A stretch of DNA of 64,000 nt from Torreya grandis (taxonomy: Eukaryota > Streptophyta > Pinopsida > Cupressales > Taxaceae): contig JARHVA010002374.1 in NCBI GenBank assembly GCA_037957365.1, positions 1,796,501 to 1,860,500 of the forward strand, in the 5' to 3' direction. Position 1 is the first letter of the stretch; every line of letters starts with the position of its first letter. The notes beneath the pieces were generated by a model. That model made no database searches, had not been told where the DNA came from, and was given only the letters and a program-made list of their open reading frames with translations. The position numbers were made by a program, and so were the translations under genes. Below are positions 38,330 to 51,480 of this stretch, in pieces.

Positions 38330-39160
38330 TCATTTGGTGCTTCCAAATAACATAGAACTTCATCAGGATATATTCTATGAAATCCATGCTTCTCTATTAG
38401 TAGGGAACTTGGGATTTCTCAAAACATATGAGCGGTCATGTCAAATTTTTTTTTGGAAGGGGATGAAAGGGGAAATTAAATAGATGGTGGTTGAATGTGA
38501 TACCTGCCAATGCAACAAAGGTGAAACTATAATGATTCTTAGTTTTCTCAAACCCTTTCCCATCCCCAATAGGATATGGACTAATATTTATATGGATTTC
38601 ATTATGGGGATCCCTAAATCTAGTGATAAAATAGTGATCCTATTTGAGGTTGACTGCCTCTCTAAATATAGCCATTTTTGTGCCCTCAACCACCCTTATA
38701 CAACCTCCACAGTCACACAAGTTTTCTTGGATCAATTTTTTTGTCTTCATAGCATCCCTTCTTTAATTATCTTTTATCATGATGAAACTTTCACTAGCCA
38801 TTTTTTGAAAGAGCTATTCTGATGAACAAACACATAATTGAAGATGAGATTTAAGTATCATCCCTAAATTGATGGCCAAATTGAAATCATCAACAAATGA
38901 TTGGAAATATTCCTTCATTGCTTTGCATCAAAACAACAACACCAGTAGGAAAAGTGGCTCCCCCTTGTAGAATGGTGGCACAATACCTCATACCACACTT
39001 CTAATAAAATGAATCCATATAAATAATTTAATGGTTAAGCACCCCCAAAATTACTCCTATATACACCTGGTAGTTCCCCAATTTAGGCAGTTGATAATAC
39101 TCTTTGCCATCGAGATCAAATTATATCATCCTATGAGATAATATCCATTTAACATAGAAT
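38330..39160 (+). pseudogene. Chromovirus integrase
   Basis: N-terminal zinc region: an H near 38380, C-D-T-C near 38500; the second His is missing (G-N where G-H is expected). Core: Y-M-D-F-I-M-G-I-P near 38595 keeps the first Asp; F-Y-H-D-E-T-F near 38775 replaces the S-D-R-D box, so the second catalytic Asp is Tyr; Y-H-P-x-I-D-G-Q-I-E near 38860 keeps the Glu. The 38484-38822 stretch is open. Downstream 38960-39340 is broken in all frames. Confidence 0.85.
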
Positions 39161-39343
39161 CAAATGAAGCAACACATAGATCAACATCACTTTGAGTGTA
39201 CCTTTCAACATGATGATACGGTTTTTATTCATTTTTAGCTGTAAAAACAATCCTACTTAAAACTAAAAGGGCATCATAAGTTTGCCCTAAAGTTTTATGG
39301 GCCATATAAGGTTCTCCAAAAAATTAGGTTTGTTTCTTACAAT

Positions 39344-39592
39344 TTGGAGCTTCTACCTTCCTCTCGAATTCACCTAGTCTTTCATGTCTCCTATTTGAAG
39401 AAAGTTCTTGGACCTAACATTAGAGTGCAAATAGTTTTAATCAAACTTGATAATGAAGGCTCTATCCTTCTTGAACCAGAAGCTATCCTAGATAGGTGCA
39501 CCCACCAATTTTTCTCCCACTCTATCATGGAAGTCTTAATCCAGTGGCATGGCATGCAGCCTGAATATGCCACATGGGAACCATTATTCTAA
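39344..39592 (+). pseudogene. Integrase C-terminus with chromodomain
   Basis: 82 open codons: S-S-R-I-H-L-V-F-H-V-S-Y-L-K, then E-P-E-A-I-L-D-R, then V-L-I-Q-W-H-G-M-x-P-E-Y-A-T-W-E-P-L. The last block is the plant chromovirus chromodomain (aromatic W and W-E in place), which would guide integration to heterochromatin. Best preserved part of the element. Confidence 0.92.
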
Positions 39593-39640
39593 ATTCAAAA
39601 ATGATTTCCACATCTGAAGCTTTGAAGACAAAGCTTTTTC

Positions 39641-39654
39641 TAAGGGGGAGGTGA
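39641..39654 (+). other. Polypurine tract of chromovirus
   Basis: TAAGGGGGAGGTGA immediately precedes the 3' LTR. Confidence 0.9.
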
Positions 39655-39997
39655 TGTTAGGAACCCATGTTCCTACCCTTCTCTTTGAATTTGTTAGTGT
39701 ATTATTCATTATGGATGCATATGCTTTGTATGTCATCCCTTTAGTATATTTTAATTATCCCACATGCATGGGAAGTATTAGTTTTTAGAATAGAATTAAT
39801 ATTTAATTAATTATTAAGGCCCAATGAAGGCATTGATGAATATTATTATATTGAGATTGGTTAAAGGAGGTTGCTCTCTCAAAGTGTCTTGTGATCAATA
39901 TAACATATTTGAATTATTCATAGTTAATTTTTGAAGTAATTTTTATTATTCCATTATTTTTCTAAAATTCATAAATCTAAGCAGTAGGTTCATCACA
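39655..39997 (+). repeat. 3' LTR of the chromovirus
   Basis: 343 bp, same ends as the 5' LTR, followed by the CTAAA duplication at 39998-40002. Confidence 0.95.
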
Positions 39998-40002
39998 CTA
40001 AA

Positions 40003-40236
40003 TAACATTCACTTATAGGAAAATGTGCAACATTTTGTTGTGAATGTAGTTTTGGTTTGGTCTTATAAATTAACTATAACCTAATTGTATCTCAAGAATC
40101 TATCCAAGAAGGACATCATCTAAGATTCACTCACCATTTGGATCACTTTATCAAGGGAAGACAATGGATAATTATATTTATCTGAAGCTTTGTTCAAATT
40201 TTGAAAGTCTATGCATAAATGAATTTATCCATTTTT
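40003..40236 (-). pseudogene. Host gypsy RT, palm fragment
   Basis: Minus-strand frame from 40236: [19 protein letters not shown], then M-S-F-L-D-R-F, Q-T-K-T-T-F-T-T-K, ending at F-S-Y-K-x-M-L-F on the CTAAA site. Across the chromovirus the next residues (33684 downward) are I-N-V-G-V-K-F, the expected RT continuation of M-P-F-G-L-x-N-A-G-A-T-F. This is direct proof that both parts are one gene. Confidence 0.92.
40221..40236. repeat. 16-bp target-site duplication, left copy
   Basis: GAATTTATCCATTTTT here and identically at 40595-40610. It is part of the RT reading (the K-N-G-x-I turn), which is therefore present twice. Confidence 0.9.
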
Positions 40237-40594
<358 letters not shown>

Positions 40595-40713
40595 GAATTT
40601 ATCCATTTTTATTTTGCATGGGATCTAGATTTGATACCCAAGTAGAATGGTGGTCTAGAAAGATTATTCCATATGAGAGCATTTTTTGAAATTCCTTATG
40701 TGTAAATGGTTAT
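40595..40713 (-). pseudogene. Host gypsy RT, fingers fragment
   Basis: Minus-strand frame: H-K-E-F-Q-K-M-L, Y-G-I-I-F-L-D-H-H-S-T-W-V-S-N-L and M-Q-N-K-N-G, the usual RT start (I-I-x-P-x-x-H-S-x-W-V-S-N-L). It ends at the ATGAT site of the 21-kb complex; the preceding residues resume at 61766. Confidence 0.9.
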
Positions 40714-40718
40714 ATGAT
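40714..40718. repeat. Target-site duplication of the 21-kb complex, left (ATGAT)
   Basis: Pairs with ATAAT at 61761-61765 (one transition). Confidence 0.75.
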
Positions 40719-41254
40719 TTTTGGAATCACAACCACTAATGGGGGTGGTGAATTAGTATACAATAATTTCTTTCAATCCCACTTATCATTCATTAAACAT
40801 TCAAATCAATAAAGTGATCAAATAATGCATAGAGAAGTAATCACATAGATAAGAAGCAAGATATCAACACAAGAGGATAAGATATATATGGGAAAACCTT
40901 ATGGGTGATAAAAAAAACTAACAAACTACTTTTCCTACTATACTATAATAAATGCATCAAATATTTGTGAGACACCAACCCCACAAGGAGATCCAACCCC
41001 TACCTAGTCAAACACCCACTCAACTAGTCTTTAGCAAGCTCCAATGTGAAAGGAGGATATAAAACCATAAGTGACTTGGAACCAATCCATACAATTCAAG
41101 GACACTTATGCAATCTCCAAATTTCAAGGCAGCTCCAACTCCTTCTTGACTAAGCACCAACCCAGCGAAGACAAGCTTGAACACCTCAAGACATATTGTT
41201 GCTTAACCAATGGATGGTGACCTCTTATTCAGCTCTCTATATTCTATATCTAGA

Positions 41255-41297
<43 letters not shown>

Positions 41298-41468
41298 CAC
41301 AAATTTTATGTATATATTATTGTCTCTCAATATCCAATCAACTCATTCAGCTCTTCTAACCTTCTACCTCTCTCAAATAGCCTTCTAGGCTCACTTGCTC
41401 AATATGCCTCTTACTAGGCTCATTAGGTCATCTGACCTTGTCATTTACACTCATAAATCCTATTATAT

Positions 41469-41510
<42 letters not shown>

Positions 41511-44426
41511 CACAAATTTTATGTATATATTATTGTCTCTCAATATCCAATCAACTCATTCAGCTCTTCTAACCTTCTACCTCTCTCAAATAGCCTTCTA
41601 GGCTCACTTGCTCAATATGCCTCTTACTAGGCTCATTAGGTCATCTAACCTTGTCATTTAGACTCATAAATCCTATTATATTTTCATGTATTATCCAATA
41701 CTCCCATATTATGGCATTCATAACCTAATTATTCTCCTCCAAGAGCTCTTTTTTTTGCTTATACTCTCATTTCTTAACTAGTCAAAATAGGCCTAATATT
41801 TATAGCAATCACTTGATCTTACCCATATTGGTCAGCCAAGAACCTTTAAAAACTTGGATTAATAATGGAATGGGTCATATAATTTTTTTAAAAAGTGAAA
41901 AAACCACCACATAGGTTGGTCATTACTCACAAGGAATAAAACCACTGTTAGGTTTAAAGGAGACCTAATGTAATTAGGTCTGTCTCAACAACACGTTACA
42001 CTTAGACCATTTTAGAACATATTAAACTTATAAAAATGCATGAAAAAATTCAAATACACCTTAAATATACCTCTTATAGGCTCAAATTGGGTACAAACCA
42101 CCTATTATTCCAAATATGTCCTTGAACCATGCCATTAGGCCTTTACACATAAAAAAAGTCTTCCTTGAATATATGAAGCATATGATAAAATATTACACAT
42201 AATAATGTACTTAAAATAAAAATATTTAACATTAATTACCCCATTATCACCACCATGTCCATTTTACATCACCAAATAGGGAAAAAGACCTCAAATACAC
42301 TCTTGTAACATGACCACTTAAAAGTGTCAAACACCGCCGATGTATAGTCAAGAATATTTGACTCCTAACATCTGTATATGTACTTTAAAAAAATAAAAAT
42401 GTATTAATTATATCAAATATAATATATATAAAAACATCATATTATTTTTATTCTTAAAAATAGGTCAATATGACACATGAACATCAAACTCACTACCCCA
42501 CAAAAAACTGCCTATAGCTTCAAAAACACAATCATGTAGAAAGTTATCTTTATCACTGGTAATGCCACTTTCATGAATTATAATTATCACTAATAGATAA
42601 TATTTTAATTATATAACATCACTTAATATATATAACATTGGTTTTTATGTCAACCATTGGTCTTACAAACCAATTTCTCAAGCCTCTCTTACCCAACCCT
42701 TACACATCTAGATAAGCCATCTTGGTTTCCACATTACAAATCCTTAAAGTGAAAATAAAAATTATATAAAGAAAGGAAAGGTAATATAAATTTTAAAAAA
42801 TATCATCATGATCATTGGATACATTTAATCATATCAAAGAGTTTCAAACTCTTCACTTCATTTTGCATACTTGGAACAATCAATCTGTCTTAAGAACTAG
42901 TCATGGTGAACATGACTTCCAACACATGTATAAAAACTTAAATGAAATTATAATTCATGAAAAATATATTATAATATCATTATAACATATTAAAACACTA
43001 ATATATAGATCTATAATATCAAATGTGAGATATATAAACCAATATCTGACGCCTACTCCTTCACTATCACATATTCTCTAGACAGGCCATCTTGTGAACA
43101 CTATTTCAAAATTTTCAATGAATTTAAAAGTATATAAAAAATATTTACATAATTTATATGTATTTAAAAACAAAATTAATCAAATATATGTATTAATAAT
43201 CCACTAAAAGTCATCTCTAAACACATTCTCACTCTTGACTGGTTTTTCTCACTGTCTTCACCATTAGCCCATTTTAGTGATAGGTCAACTTGAGCGACAA
43301 AAAAAGTTGACACAGATGATATAAATTATCCAAATAAAACCATATAAAAAAATATATGTATAAATCTTCAACCTCTATTTATTTTCATTCTTTGACCTGG
43401 TCAACCTTTCCTATTATAGTAAGTTTTTGAGAAAAAAAAGTTCTTCTATAGGTTTCACTTACTATCCTTACAGAACACTACCACCTAGATATTCCTGAGG
43501 TAATCCTCTATATGATAAAATAATTAAACTAGCCTTAAAAATCCATTCTAGGGCATTTCCAACAATATTTTCACCATCAAGTCACTATAAGGGTTTTGAG
43601 AGGGTTTTAGACTAGTTTTCATTTTTAACATTTGTTCATATAGATTTGTCATTGAAACCACCTCATAATTCTTGGAAAGCATTGATAGGATCATTTTCCA
43701 TATCTACCTAATATCTTAGGACACCATGCAAATTTTACATGTGCCAATGAGCATCAAAATTTCCTTCTCAAGTCCTCATCTCTTCATTCTACATACAAAG
43801 GAGACCTTCAAACTCATTTTATTACTTTCTCCTTCAAATTAGGACCTAAAACTTCATAAAAATGCTTGAATCAACCTCTTACATCTCTGTCAAAACTCAA
43901 ATTATCTCTATCACCTTGATAACTAACTTTGACCCCTCATTAAGCCACATTAAGTCCCTTTACATGTTAGGTCTTGAACTGTTAGTTACACTTTAGACCT
44001 TGAATACACCTTGAAATATCTTTTAATGATCTAAATACCTTATACCCATGTCATCCATCCTTATACCCTACTTACACAAGTTTACAAGCCTAAAAACATG
44101 ATCATGATGCCTCATCATGCTACCTAGGGTCTTCAGATAGGGTTTATGAGAAGACCATCAATGAAGGACTTACCTTTTTAGCTCATTCTGAGAATCATGA
44201 GACTGATGTAACACCTTTCTTGTATTCTCTAACACTACAATGTCCAATTTCAAGATCATACACATTCATGTCATCATCACCATGCCTCATCATACCTCAA
44301 TCATGCTCAAAGACTAGTCCATCATACAAACCTACTATGCATCATACCATTGGATCATAATACCTAATACTTCTTTTGATGTCAATGATAGCCTCAACCA
44401 CATGACATCAATGATAACTTGTAATA
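40719..44426 (-). repeat. 3' LTR (copy A) of the complex, 3.7 kb
   Basis: Aligns throughout with 58238-61760. On the minus strand it ends ...GTGATTCCAAAA, after a C-rich CACCACCCCCATT block characteristic of Copia-type LTR 3' ends. It includes a 213-bp tandem duplication (41261-41688) absent from copy C. No gene within. Confidence 0.85.
41261..41688. repeat. 213-bp tandem duplication with (TA)n starts
   Basis: Each unit starts with about 18 TA repeats (41261-41296; 41474-41509), then AACACAAATTTTATG and the same 180 bases. The units differ at only a few positions, so the duplication is younger than the LTR insertion. Confidence 0.92.
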
Positions 44427-44441
44427 ATATCCCCCTTTGTT
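44427..44441 (-). other. Polypurine tract of the complex
   Basis: On the minus strand AACAAAGGGGGATAT directly precedes the start of LTR copy A. Confidence 0.75.
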
Positions 44442-46289
44442 ATTGATGTCAAATCATATTAAAGGAAAACATACTTCAAGATGACTATCCTTTCAATAAA
44501 AAACTTCTCCATCAATCTGATCTCTCTCCCCATTTGACATTAATGACAAAGGGTCTCTATAACTACCACAAGGTCATCTACATTCGTTTCGTTGATCCTT
44601 AGACTGGATCATTTCATAAAACAAGCAAGCTTCCCCTTGATATTTATAATATATAAACCTTAATTAAATTTACACATTTTCCTTTATCCTTTAAATCATA
44701 GATCTCACAAGCTTCCCCTATCACATGCATATCTACATCTCCTTGTATTCAATATGAGATATTAAATACAATAGGTCCCATAGAGACCTAATTTAAATTG
44801 ATCCACTCCTACTTTCTCAATACTAACTTCTTGGGCCAATAAGACCACCTTAGATAGGCATGAAAAACTCTATATACTCTTCATATCATCAAAAAAATTC
44901 CCTTCAAGCATCACAAGTCATCATGGCTCAAACCACTGTAAGGCACCTTTCAGTTAACATATAATCATACTAGGTTTGTGGAAACATCTAGTTTATATCA
45001 GACATATGATAAGTATTATTTCTTTCAAGACACAAAATAGGTTTCCAAAAAGAGTAATACCATGCTACATGATTCTAAGGTCATAATCAACCTCTTATAC
45101 CACTGATCTCTTACATGATACTCTTCAAAATGACTCGATGGATCAAATTCAACAAATACTATCAAGACCGTGATAAGAAACTTAAAAATTCTATCACTCT
45201 TAGATAATTGAATATTCTTTATGGCATATGTAACATATCATCATGTCAACCTATCCCTTTATGATCTTATGAGGTCACCTTGATATCAAATAAACATTAC
45301 ATTCAATGACACAACCTCAAAGGAAAACTATAGCTGTCTTATTTCAAGTTTGTAAGATTCATGTGATGCTACATGACAATGATCACTTAAAAAATTTTAT
45401 AAACATTCTTAAGGCATAAATAACTTGTCATCTCACTCTTAGAACACCACAAGACCTTGGATCATATGAGAAAACAATCTCTATCTTTAATAGCATTGGT
45501 CTTGTAGACCAATCTTCAACTATTACTCCACTAGTTATGTCATTGGCTTCTTACACATCAATTTTAGCTTACACATACATTATAGGCATGATGTCTTCTG
45601 AATGAAACATTTCAATCATTCCATATAGAAAAAATTGAACTCCAAGGTTCATTCATGAGTTCATTTTCTACAAGAAAACATACCTAGGGTTTGTAGTCAT
45701 GATTCACCTTGAAACCCTCATATCTATCTTTTGAGTTAGACCTTCTCAACTAGGATCAATCTAACCATACACAAAGCATTTACAAATACTATATGACCTT
45801 AATATCATATATAAATACTTATAACACTCACCTTGAGTGACCAATTATAGTACTCAACTCACCAAGATACCCCTGTCTATCATTCTCAAGGAATAATCAA
45901 ATTTGGACAACAATAAATGCACTTATATGAGTTTCTGAGACAAACTACCACCTAGAGGATGATCTTCATGGAGTCTACTACAATTTTTTCTTTTAAACCA
46001 ACTTTATTTGACCTCTTCCATGGATTATACAATATATTCTCTCCTCTCAGGTTTAATGCACACACAGTCATTTGAAATCCAACATTCACATTTTTGAACT
46101 TCAATGACTATTTTCTATAGCCTAAACTTGACATCCTTTTGCACTTCACAAATTTATAGATTATGTTTACAAGCTTATATATTGAAGAGGATAACTCCTT
46201 ATGACACTAAAATTGTAGGACACCTTTAGGGTACTGGCTACATCGCCTCCATGTTTTGATTTGACTAGGGTTGACTTTCTGAGTATCGT
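44442..46289. other. Interior of Copia-type element, no gene recognised
   Basis: Searched in all frames for Copia RNase H, integrase or RT motifs; none is convincing. Confidence 0.4.
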
Positions 46290-48635
46290 TGGCAAATTTT
46301 TGGCCTACATACATAAATTTGCCTAGAGATGTTTGCGGTATGAGGATCTGAGTAAAGTCTTAGTCAAGCAGAGTTCCTATAAAATAAGGGATCCATGATG
46401 GAGAATAAGACCACATTAATTTCAAAGATTTTAAAACACTTTAAGCTCACTTAAAGTGTAATTTGATTGATCCTTGAGAAATGGGTCTAAAATTGTAAAG
46501 ACAAGGATCCAAGTAGGTTTCATGGTGTTTGAGAAGTAAAAATCATGAAATGAGTTTGTATGGGTCTCAATAAATCGTTGGAGCTTTCAAGGATCAAGTA
46601 AAAGCTCATAACACAATTATAAATGAACCAAATCATCATTAGGACATCGTGCAAAAATGGATGGGTTAGTTTACTTATGTATTTTATAAGTATGCTCAGA
46701 AATCCTCACAAGGGCCAAAGGATCCCATGAAATCAATGTTCTTGGTGCCAAGATCTTACTCTATAAAATTCATGTCTTGATGAGTTCTCTATCTCAAGAT
46801 AAAAGCCTTCAAAATTAATCTAGTGGAAGAAGACGTTCATGCAGACGTCAAAATTAAGCCTCTATAATTAACCATTTGGTGTTCAAATATTGACGGTCAT
46901 GAAAATTTCAATGATAGTCATGTATACATCAAATAATTGGCACCCAAACATCAAATAATTGTTGGGGTTCAAAAATACTAAGAAATTCACGTAGACGTTA
47001 ATGACATTCACATAGACATCAAATACAGGAATGTAGACATCAAATTTAAGCCTCATGAATTAGCCATTTGAGTTCAAATGGTGGGTCCCAATTAGATCAA
47101 GGGCTCATGTTTATTCATACATCTAAATCTAAAGGTATGAGTTAAAGTCAAAGAGTCAGAGGATCTAAATCAAAGGATCACATTCATTCATATATATATA
47201 GATATAATAGTGTGAGTTAAAGTCAAGGATTCAACATATCTTGGGGACCAATAAGGAAAAGATAGTTTGGCACAAAATGCTAGGTCTGAGTTGGAAATTC
47301 ATAACCAATAAATAAATGGCAAATTCAAAAGCTTTTTGATGAAGTAGTTTTTGACCTGGGTTAATTAAATATGAAGGAGTTGAGTTCAAGCACAACCCAA
47401 TTCCAACCAAAACAAGGTATTTTAGGATTAATGGTTACCATTAGAGATCTATGGAGATAAAATAAGTCCTTAGACCTAATATAGATCAAAGGTCAAAAAA
47501 ATGTTGTCAAAATGAGACCAAATCACATGGTGAGCTTCGTTTATCGATATTAAAGACTATAAGAAAACTAATAAAGGAGATTGGTTTTCATTTATAGTAG
47601 ACATATGATCAAATATTGTGTAGGGGTAGAAATGAATGGTTATAGAGAGGTGTTTCATATTTCAATATGGTCCCATCTCCAACAAATAGTTGCTAAGAGT
47701 AGACTTGGGCATAACTCTATCAAGTACATAGATATAAGGACTTTGACCTCATAATGAAACAAGTGGAGATGGCATGGAAGATCATAATAAAGAGATCTAG
47801 TGATTGGAGGAACACAATGGATAATTTAGTGTTAATCATAAGCTTTGAGGATCTTCCCTCTTAGCAAGGATCGTGACTCATCAGCTACAAAATAGACACT
47901 TGTATTTTAGTGCATTTCTTAGCCAATGAGAAGAACTTAAATATTTTGGGATAAATGAAGGTTAGCTTGTTGATGAAGGATTTGTCTTGATTGGATAAAA
48001 GATAATTTAGAATTCAAGAAATGTGGTGGTAGTTCATTAATTGTTTTATGTACTCATGCTCCCCTTCTTCTCTCCCTCCTTTCCTCTTATATCTCCCATT
48101 CTTTCCCATTTGGCAAGGGCTCTCAATTTTTAGAAGAAAATATTTTCTCTCAATTCTTAGGAGTAGAGACTCTCATTCGATAAGGCTAAACCCTACCAAA
48201 ACTTATATTAAGGACCTCTTAAATCTAATAATAATTCCTTTACCTATCTTTTGCTTTTGAACTATGTTTAGTAAGCTTGTGCATGATGACATTATGAAGG
48301 ATAATCTTCTATGGCCATTGTCCTTCTTTATTAACTGTTTTAGGGAATTTTCTATTTGATTGTAGGCTTACATTTGTGTTATTTTTTCCATTAATAAAAT
48401 CTTGTTGTGAGTTTTATAAATCCTCCTAGTTTCATTCATTGCTTCCTCAACCTAGTGTATGAAATAATTTTACAAATAGCTAAATTTTTGAGAATGTGTG
48501 AAATAGTGCTATCTTATGCTTCTTCAGTGTATGTTTCATGATTGGGTGAGTTTTCATTTGATTTGGTGCATCATTATTTTCAATTTCTTAGTATCCCTTT
48601 ACCCTTATTTAACCCCTTTCCCAATGCAAACATTA

Positions 48636-48785
48636 ACATAAGTGATCTAATAAGAGGAAGCTGACCTTTTATGGAGGTTCAACCCCACCATAGGTGACCC
48701 AAAACCTAGGGTTGTCCCAATAGTGTAGCTTAATTGGAAAGGGCCTGAAGAACCCTCTATAAGGGTGAAAATTGAGGCTATAACA
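48636..48785 (+). repeat. tRNA-like module with Pol III boxes (copy B)
   Basis: TAGCTTAATTGG (48726-48737) fits the A-box consensus TRGYNNARYNGG exactly; a weak B-box-like AAAATTGAGGC follows at 48768, 42 bases on, the spacing found in tRNAs. A separate good B box, GGTTCAACCCC (48676-48686), lies just upstream, preceded by an A-box-like TGATCTAATAAG. This looks like two tRNA-derived monomers head to tail, perhaps a SINE relic. Confidence 0.5.
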
Positions 48786-49270
48786 AGTACCTATAATAAA
48801 TGTACAAACTTATCAATACATTCATACCTGTGTGATAGTTTGTGACAGTATGGTCCTTCTTAGGTTAGAGGATGCATGTTTTCTCTCTCAAAATGGTCAA
48901 ATGACACACCAAAACTTCACCAAGACATTTATGGATGCCTCACTAACCTGTGCACATGCCATATAGTCTCAAAGATATCAAGCACAACTTTTTTGTACTT
49001 AATCCATGGCAAAATCAGCTTCTTGAATCTCTGAAGCATCTCACACATTCAATCAAGTTCTTGAAACCAATACCAAACCTTTATTTCAGCATGTATTTAT
49101 AGTTATTGGGTTTTATTTCTAACTTTACTTTAGTATAGTCCTTCTTTTTCTTAGTTAATATTGTTAGTACCATCATGCAGTCTTCTATGCAAACCTCAAT
49201 CATGGCCTTCACAAACTTATCAATCTTGTGCTTCTAGAATCACCTTCAAGATATTAAGCCTTTTCCAAAG

Positions 49271-49289
49271 AACCTACTATAATACCAAT
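49271..49289 (-). other. Primer-binding site of LTR copy B
   Basis: Minus strand ATTGGTATTATAGTAGGTT, compared with the common ATTGGTATCAGAGCAGGTT; directly follows the LTR end. Confidence 0.75.
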
Positions 49290-50000
49290 TATTGGAAGCA
49301 TAACCTTTGAGAGGGGATGGTGGTGATTCTTTGAAAAAATCATTTCTTTCAATCCCACTTATCATTCATTAAACATTCAAACTAATAAAGTGATCAAACA
49401 ATGCATAAAGAAGTAATCACATAGACAGGAAACAAGATATCAACACATGAACACAAGATATATGTGGGAAACCTTAATAGAGGATAAAAATCACTAGCAC
49501 ACCACTTGGAATAATATCCTATAATAAATGAATCAAATATTTAATGAGGTACCAACCCCACAAGGAGCTCTAACCCCTACCTAGTCAAGCACCCACTCAA
49601 CTAGTCTTTAACAAGCTCCAACTTGCAAGGAGGATCCAACACCCTAAGTGACTTAGCACCAAACCAACCACTTTAAGGAAACTTATAAAAGATTAAAACT
49701 ATAATTTAGCTTGAAATCATTCTTGACTAAGCACCAACCCAATCAAGACAAGCTTGATCACCTCAAGACATCTTGTTGCTCAACCAATAGATGGTAACCT
49801 ATTCTTTAGATCTCTATCTTCTCTATCTGGATTACACTCTTTATCATATACATGGAACATACCTCTAATGTATATCTGATGGTCTCTCAATATAAAATAA
49901 ACTCATTTATATCTTCTCAACCTTCTACCTCTCTAAAACAACCTTTTAGGCTCACTCACTCAATATGCCTCTTACTAGGCTCATTAGGTTATCTGACCTT

Positions 50001-51224
50001 GAAAATATAATCCTTCTAGATAGAGAAAATATAATCCAAATGTTGCTAGCACTTAAAACACCTTGGTCCCTATCTAGAATATTTTTTTTAAGTAAGCTAT
50101 GGGTACCATGCCTTAGAATCAATCTTTTGGGAAATTCATTATCCCAAACACTGACCTCAACCAAGCTTTCAATGATCAATGGCAATATGATGCAAATTAT
50201 GGGTAAAATCAAGCCATTATGGATTAGAACATAGAGGTGACCATGATGACAAAGCTAGAAGAGAATCAAAAAGGTCAAAGACTTGATCAAGGACCAAGCC
50301 AATATGGTGCTATAATGATTAACTATGAGCAAGAAGAGTATTATGCACTCAATCAGGAGGCTAGTTCTAGCCAGGCATACATCCCAGTGGTAACTAATAC
50401 AAGATTCAAAAGAAGTAACATGGATGGTAACTAGGAAGTAATCAAAGAGCTTATTATCATTACTCTTTCAATATCAAATCCAATTAGGTTTGATGCTATT
50501 TTAAATATTCCAATAGCTCCAAGGAATCAAGATCAGGGGAATACCTTTGATCCCCAAAACTCACAAATTCAAAGTACAATTGTGGCTCTTAAAGCACAAC
50601 CAAAGGTTGGTGGTTCACCCATCAACATTGTGGAACAAATGAATAAGTCTAATGTGAGTGTGCCAATGTGGGATATGCTTTCCATGCCTAGCTAGGTGGA
50701 TATTCTTCAAGAAGGTTTGTCCAAGATTAATGTTACACCAGTTGTAGATAAGCCATCAAGCAAGGTAAATGAGATTCTCACGAATGCAAACAAAGTAAAA
50801 AATTAAGGGAAATCAAGTAAGGTGGTAAAAAATCCTCATTTTTACATTTTAGTAATCATTGGTGACTCTCTAGTGCACAATTTCTTGGTAGATAATGGGG
50901 TTAGTGCCTCAATAATGCCAAAATCTATAACAAACTAGCTTGGTCTAAAGTATGAGCCCTAATCTAAGGGAGTGTTGTAACTCAATGGTTCTTCCACCAA
51001 GCCATTTGGTATCATCAAGAACCTCAAATTAATGCTTCATGATCATCTTAGTGTTTTAGTGGTTCAAGATGTATTGATCCTTGATGTGCCTCCTCATTTT
51101 TCCCTATACCTGTTCAAGGAATTCACAACAAATACTGGAGGTTATCTTGTAGTAGATTGGTCATACATGGAATTTAGGACAAGATATGGGATCAAGGTGT
51201 CTATTAAGGTGCATCCCATTTAAA
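50001..51224 (+). pseudogene. Gypsy relic: Gag C-terminus and protease
   Basis: A Gag C-terminal linker (Q-Y-G-A-I-M-I-N-Y-E-Q-E-E-Y near 50310; N-I-V-E-Q-M-N-K-S-N-V near 50625) leads into a retropepsin with H-N-F-L-V-D-N-G-V-S-A-S at 50877-50915. The active site D-T/S-G is D-N-G here. The flap-side part L-M-L-H-D-H-L-S-V-L-V and Y-L-V-V-D-W-S-Y-M follow. The start and capsid domain are missing: sequence changes abruptly to LTR copy B at 50000/50001. Stops are frequent. Confidence 0.85.
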
Positions 51225-51480
51225 TTTTTACATAGAGCCTTATAAGCCAAAAAACATAAACCTCAATTGCACTATCTTTGATGAAGATGAACATCTAGTT
51301 GATCAAGAATTAAACACTCACCCTGAGGAGATACTAGACATGTTCGTGGATGAGTTATGGAATGAACATCAGTCATTTGATCCCTTGGAAGGAGTTGAAG
51401 AAAGAGACATGGGTGTCTACTATTTTTATGAAGAGAATCATTCCATGCCATCCCTTATTAGACCAAAAAAATATCCTAGT

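Larger units (their letters stand above)
33685..39997 (+). mobile_element. Complete but decayed chromovirus (Ty3/gypsy with chromodomain)
   Basis: A 6.3-kb element with every structural part: LTRs, PBS, leader with 71-bp repeats, gag, protease, RT/RNase H, integrase, chromodomain, polypurine tract and a perfect 5-bp TSD. It is inserted antisense into the RT domain of the minus-strand gypsy host. Multiple stops and altered catalytic residues show it is dead. Confidence 0.95.
46290..50000. repeat. 3.7-kb direct repeat, left copy (B)
   Basis: Aligns with 55240-58945. On the plus strand, 46290-48630 has gypsy-LTR-like features such as TTAATAAAATCTTG (48394), a polyadenylation-like signal; 48636-48785 is tRNA-like; 49271-49289 is a minus-strand PBS; 49290-50000 is the end of a Copia-type LTR, cut at 50000. 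Confidence 0.85.

Noticed and set aside
44442..46289. Copia RNase H remnant on the minus strand
   Set aside because: No motif in the right order could be shown.
48670..48720. Minus-strand gypsy PBS resembling TTGGCGCCCACCGTGGGG
   Set aside because: Similarity is partial; the same bases fit a tRNA T-arm better, and no LTR end is visible beside them.
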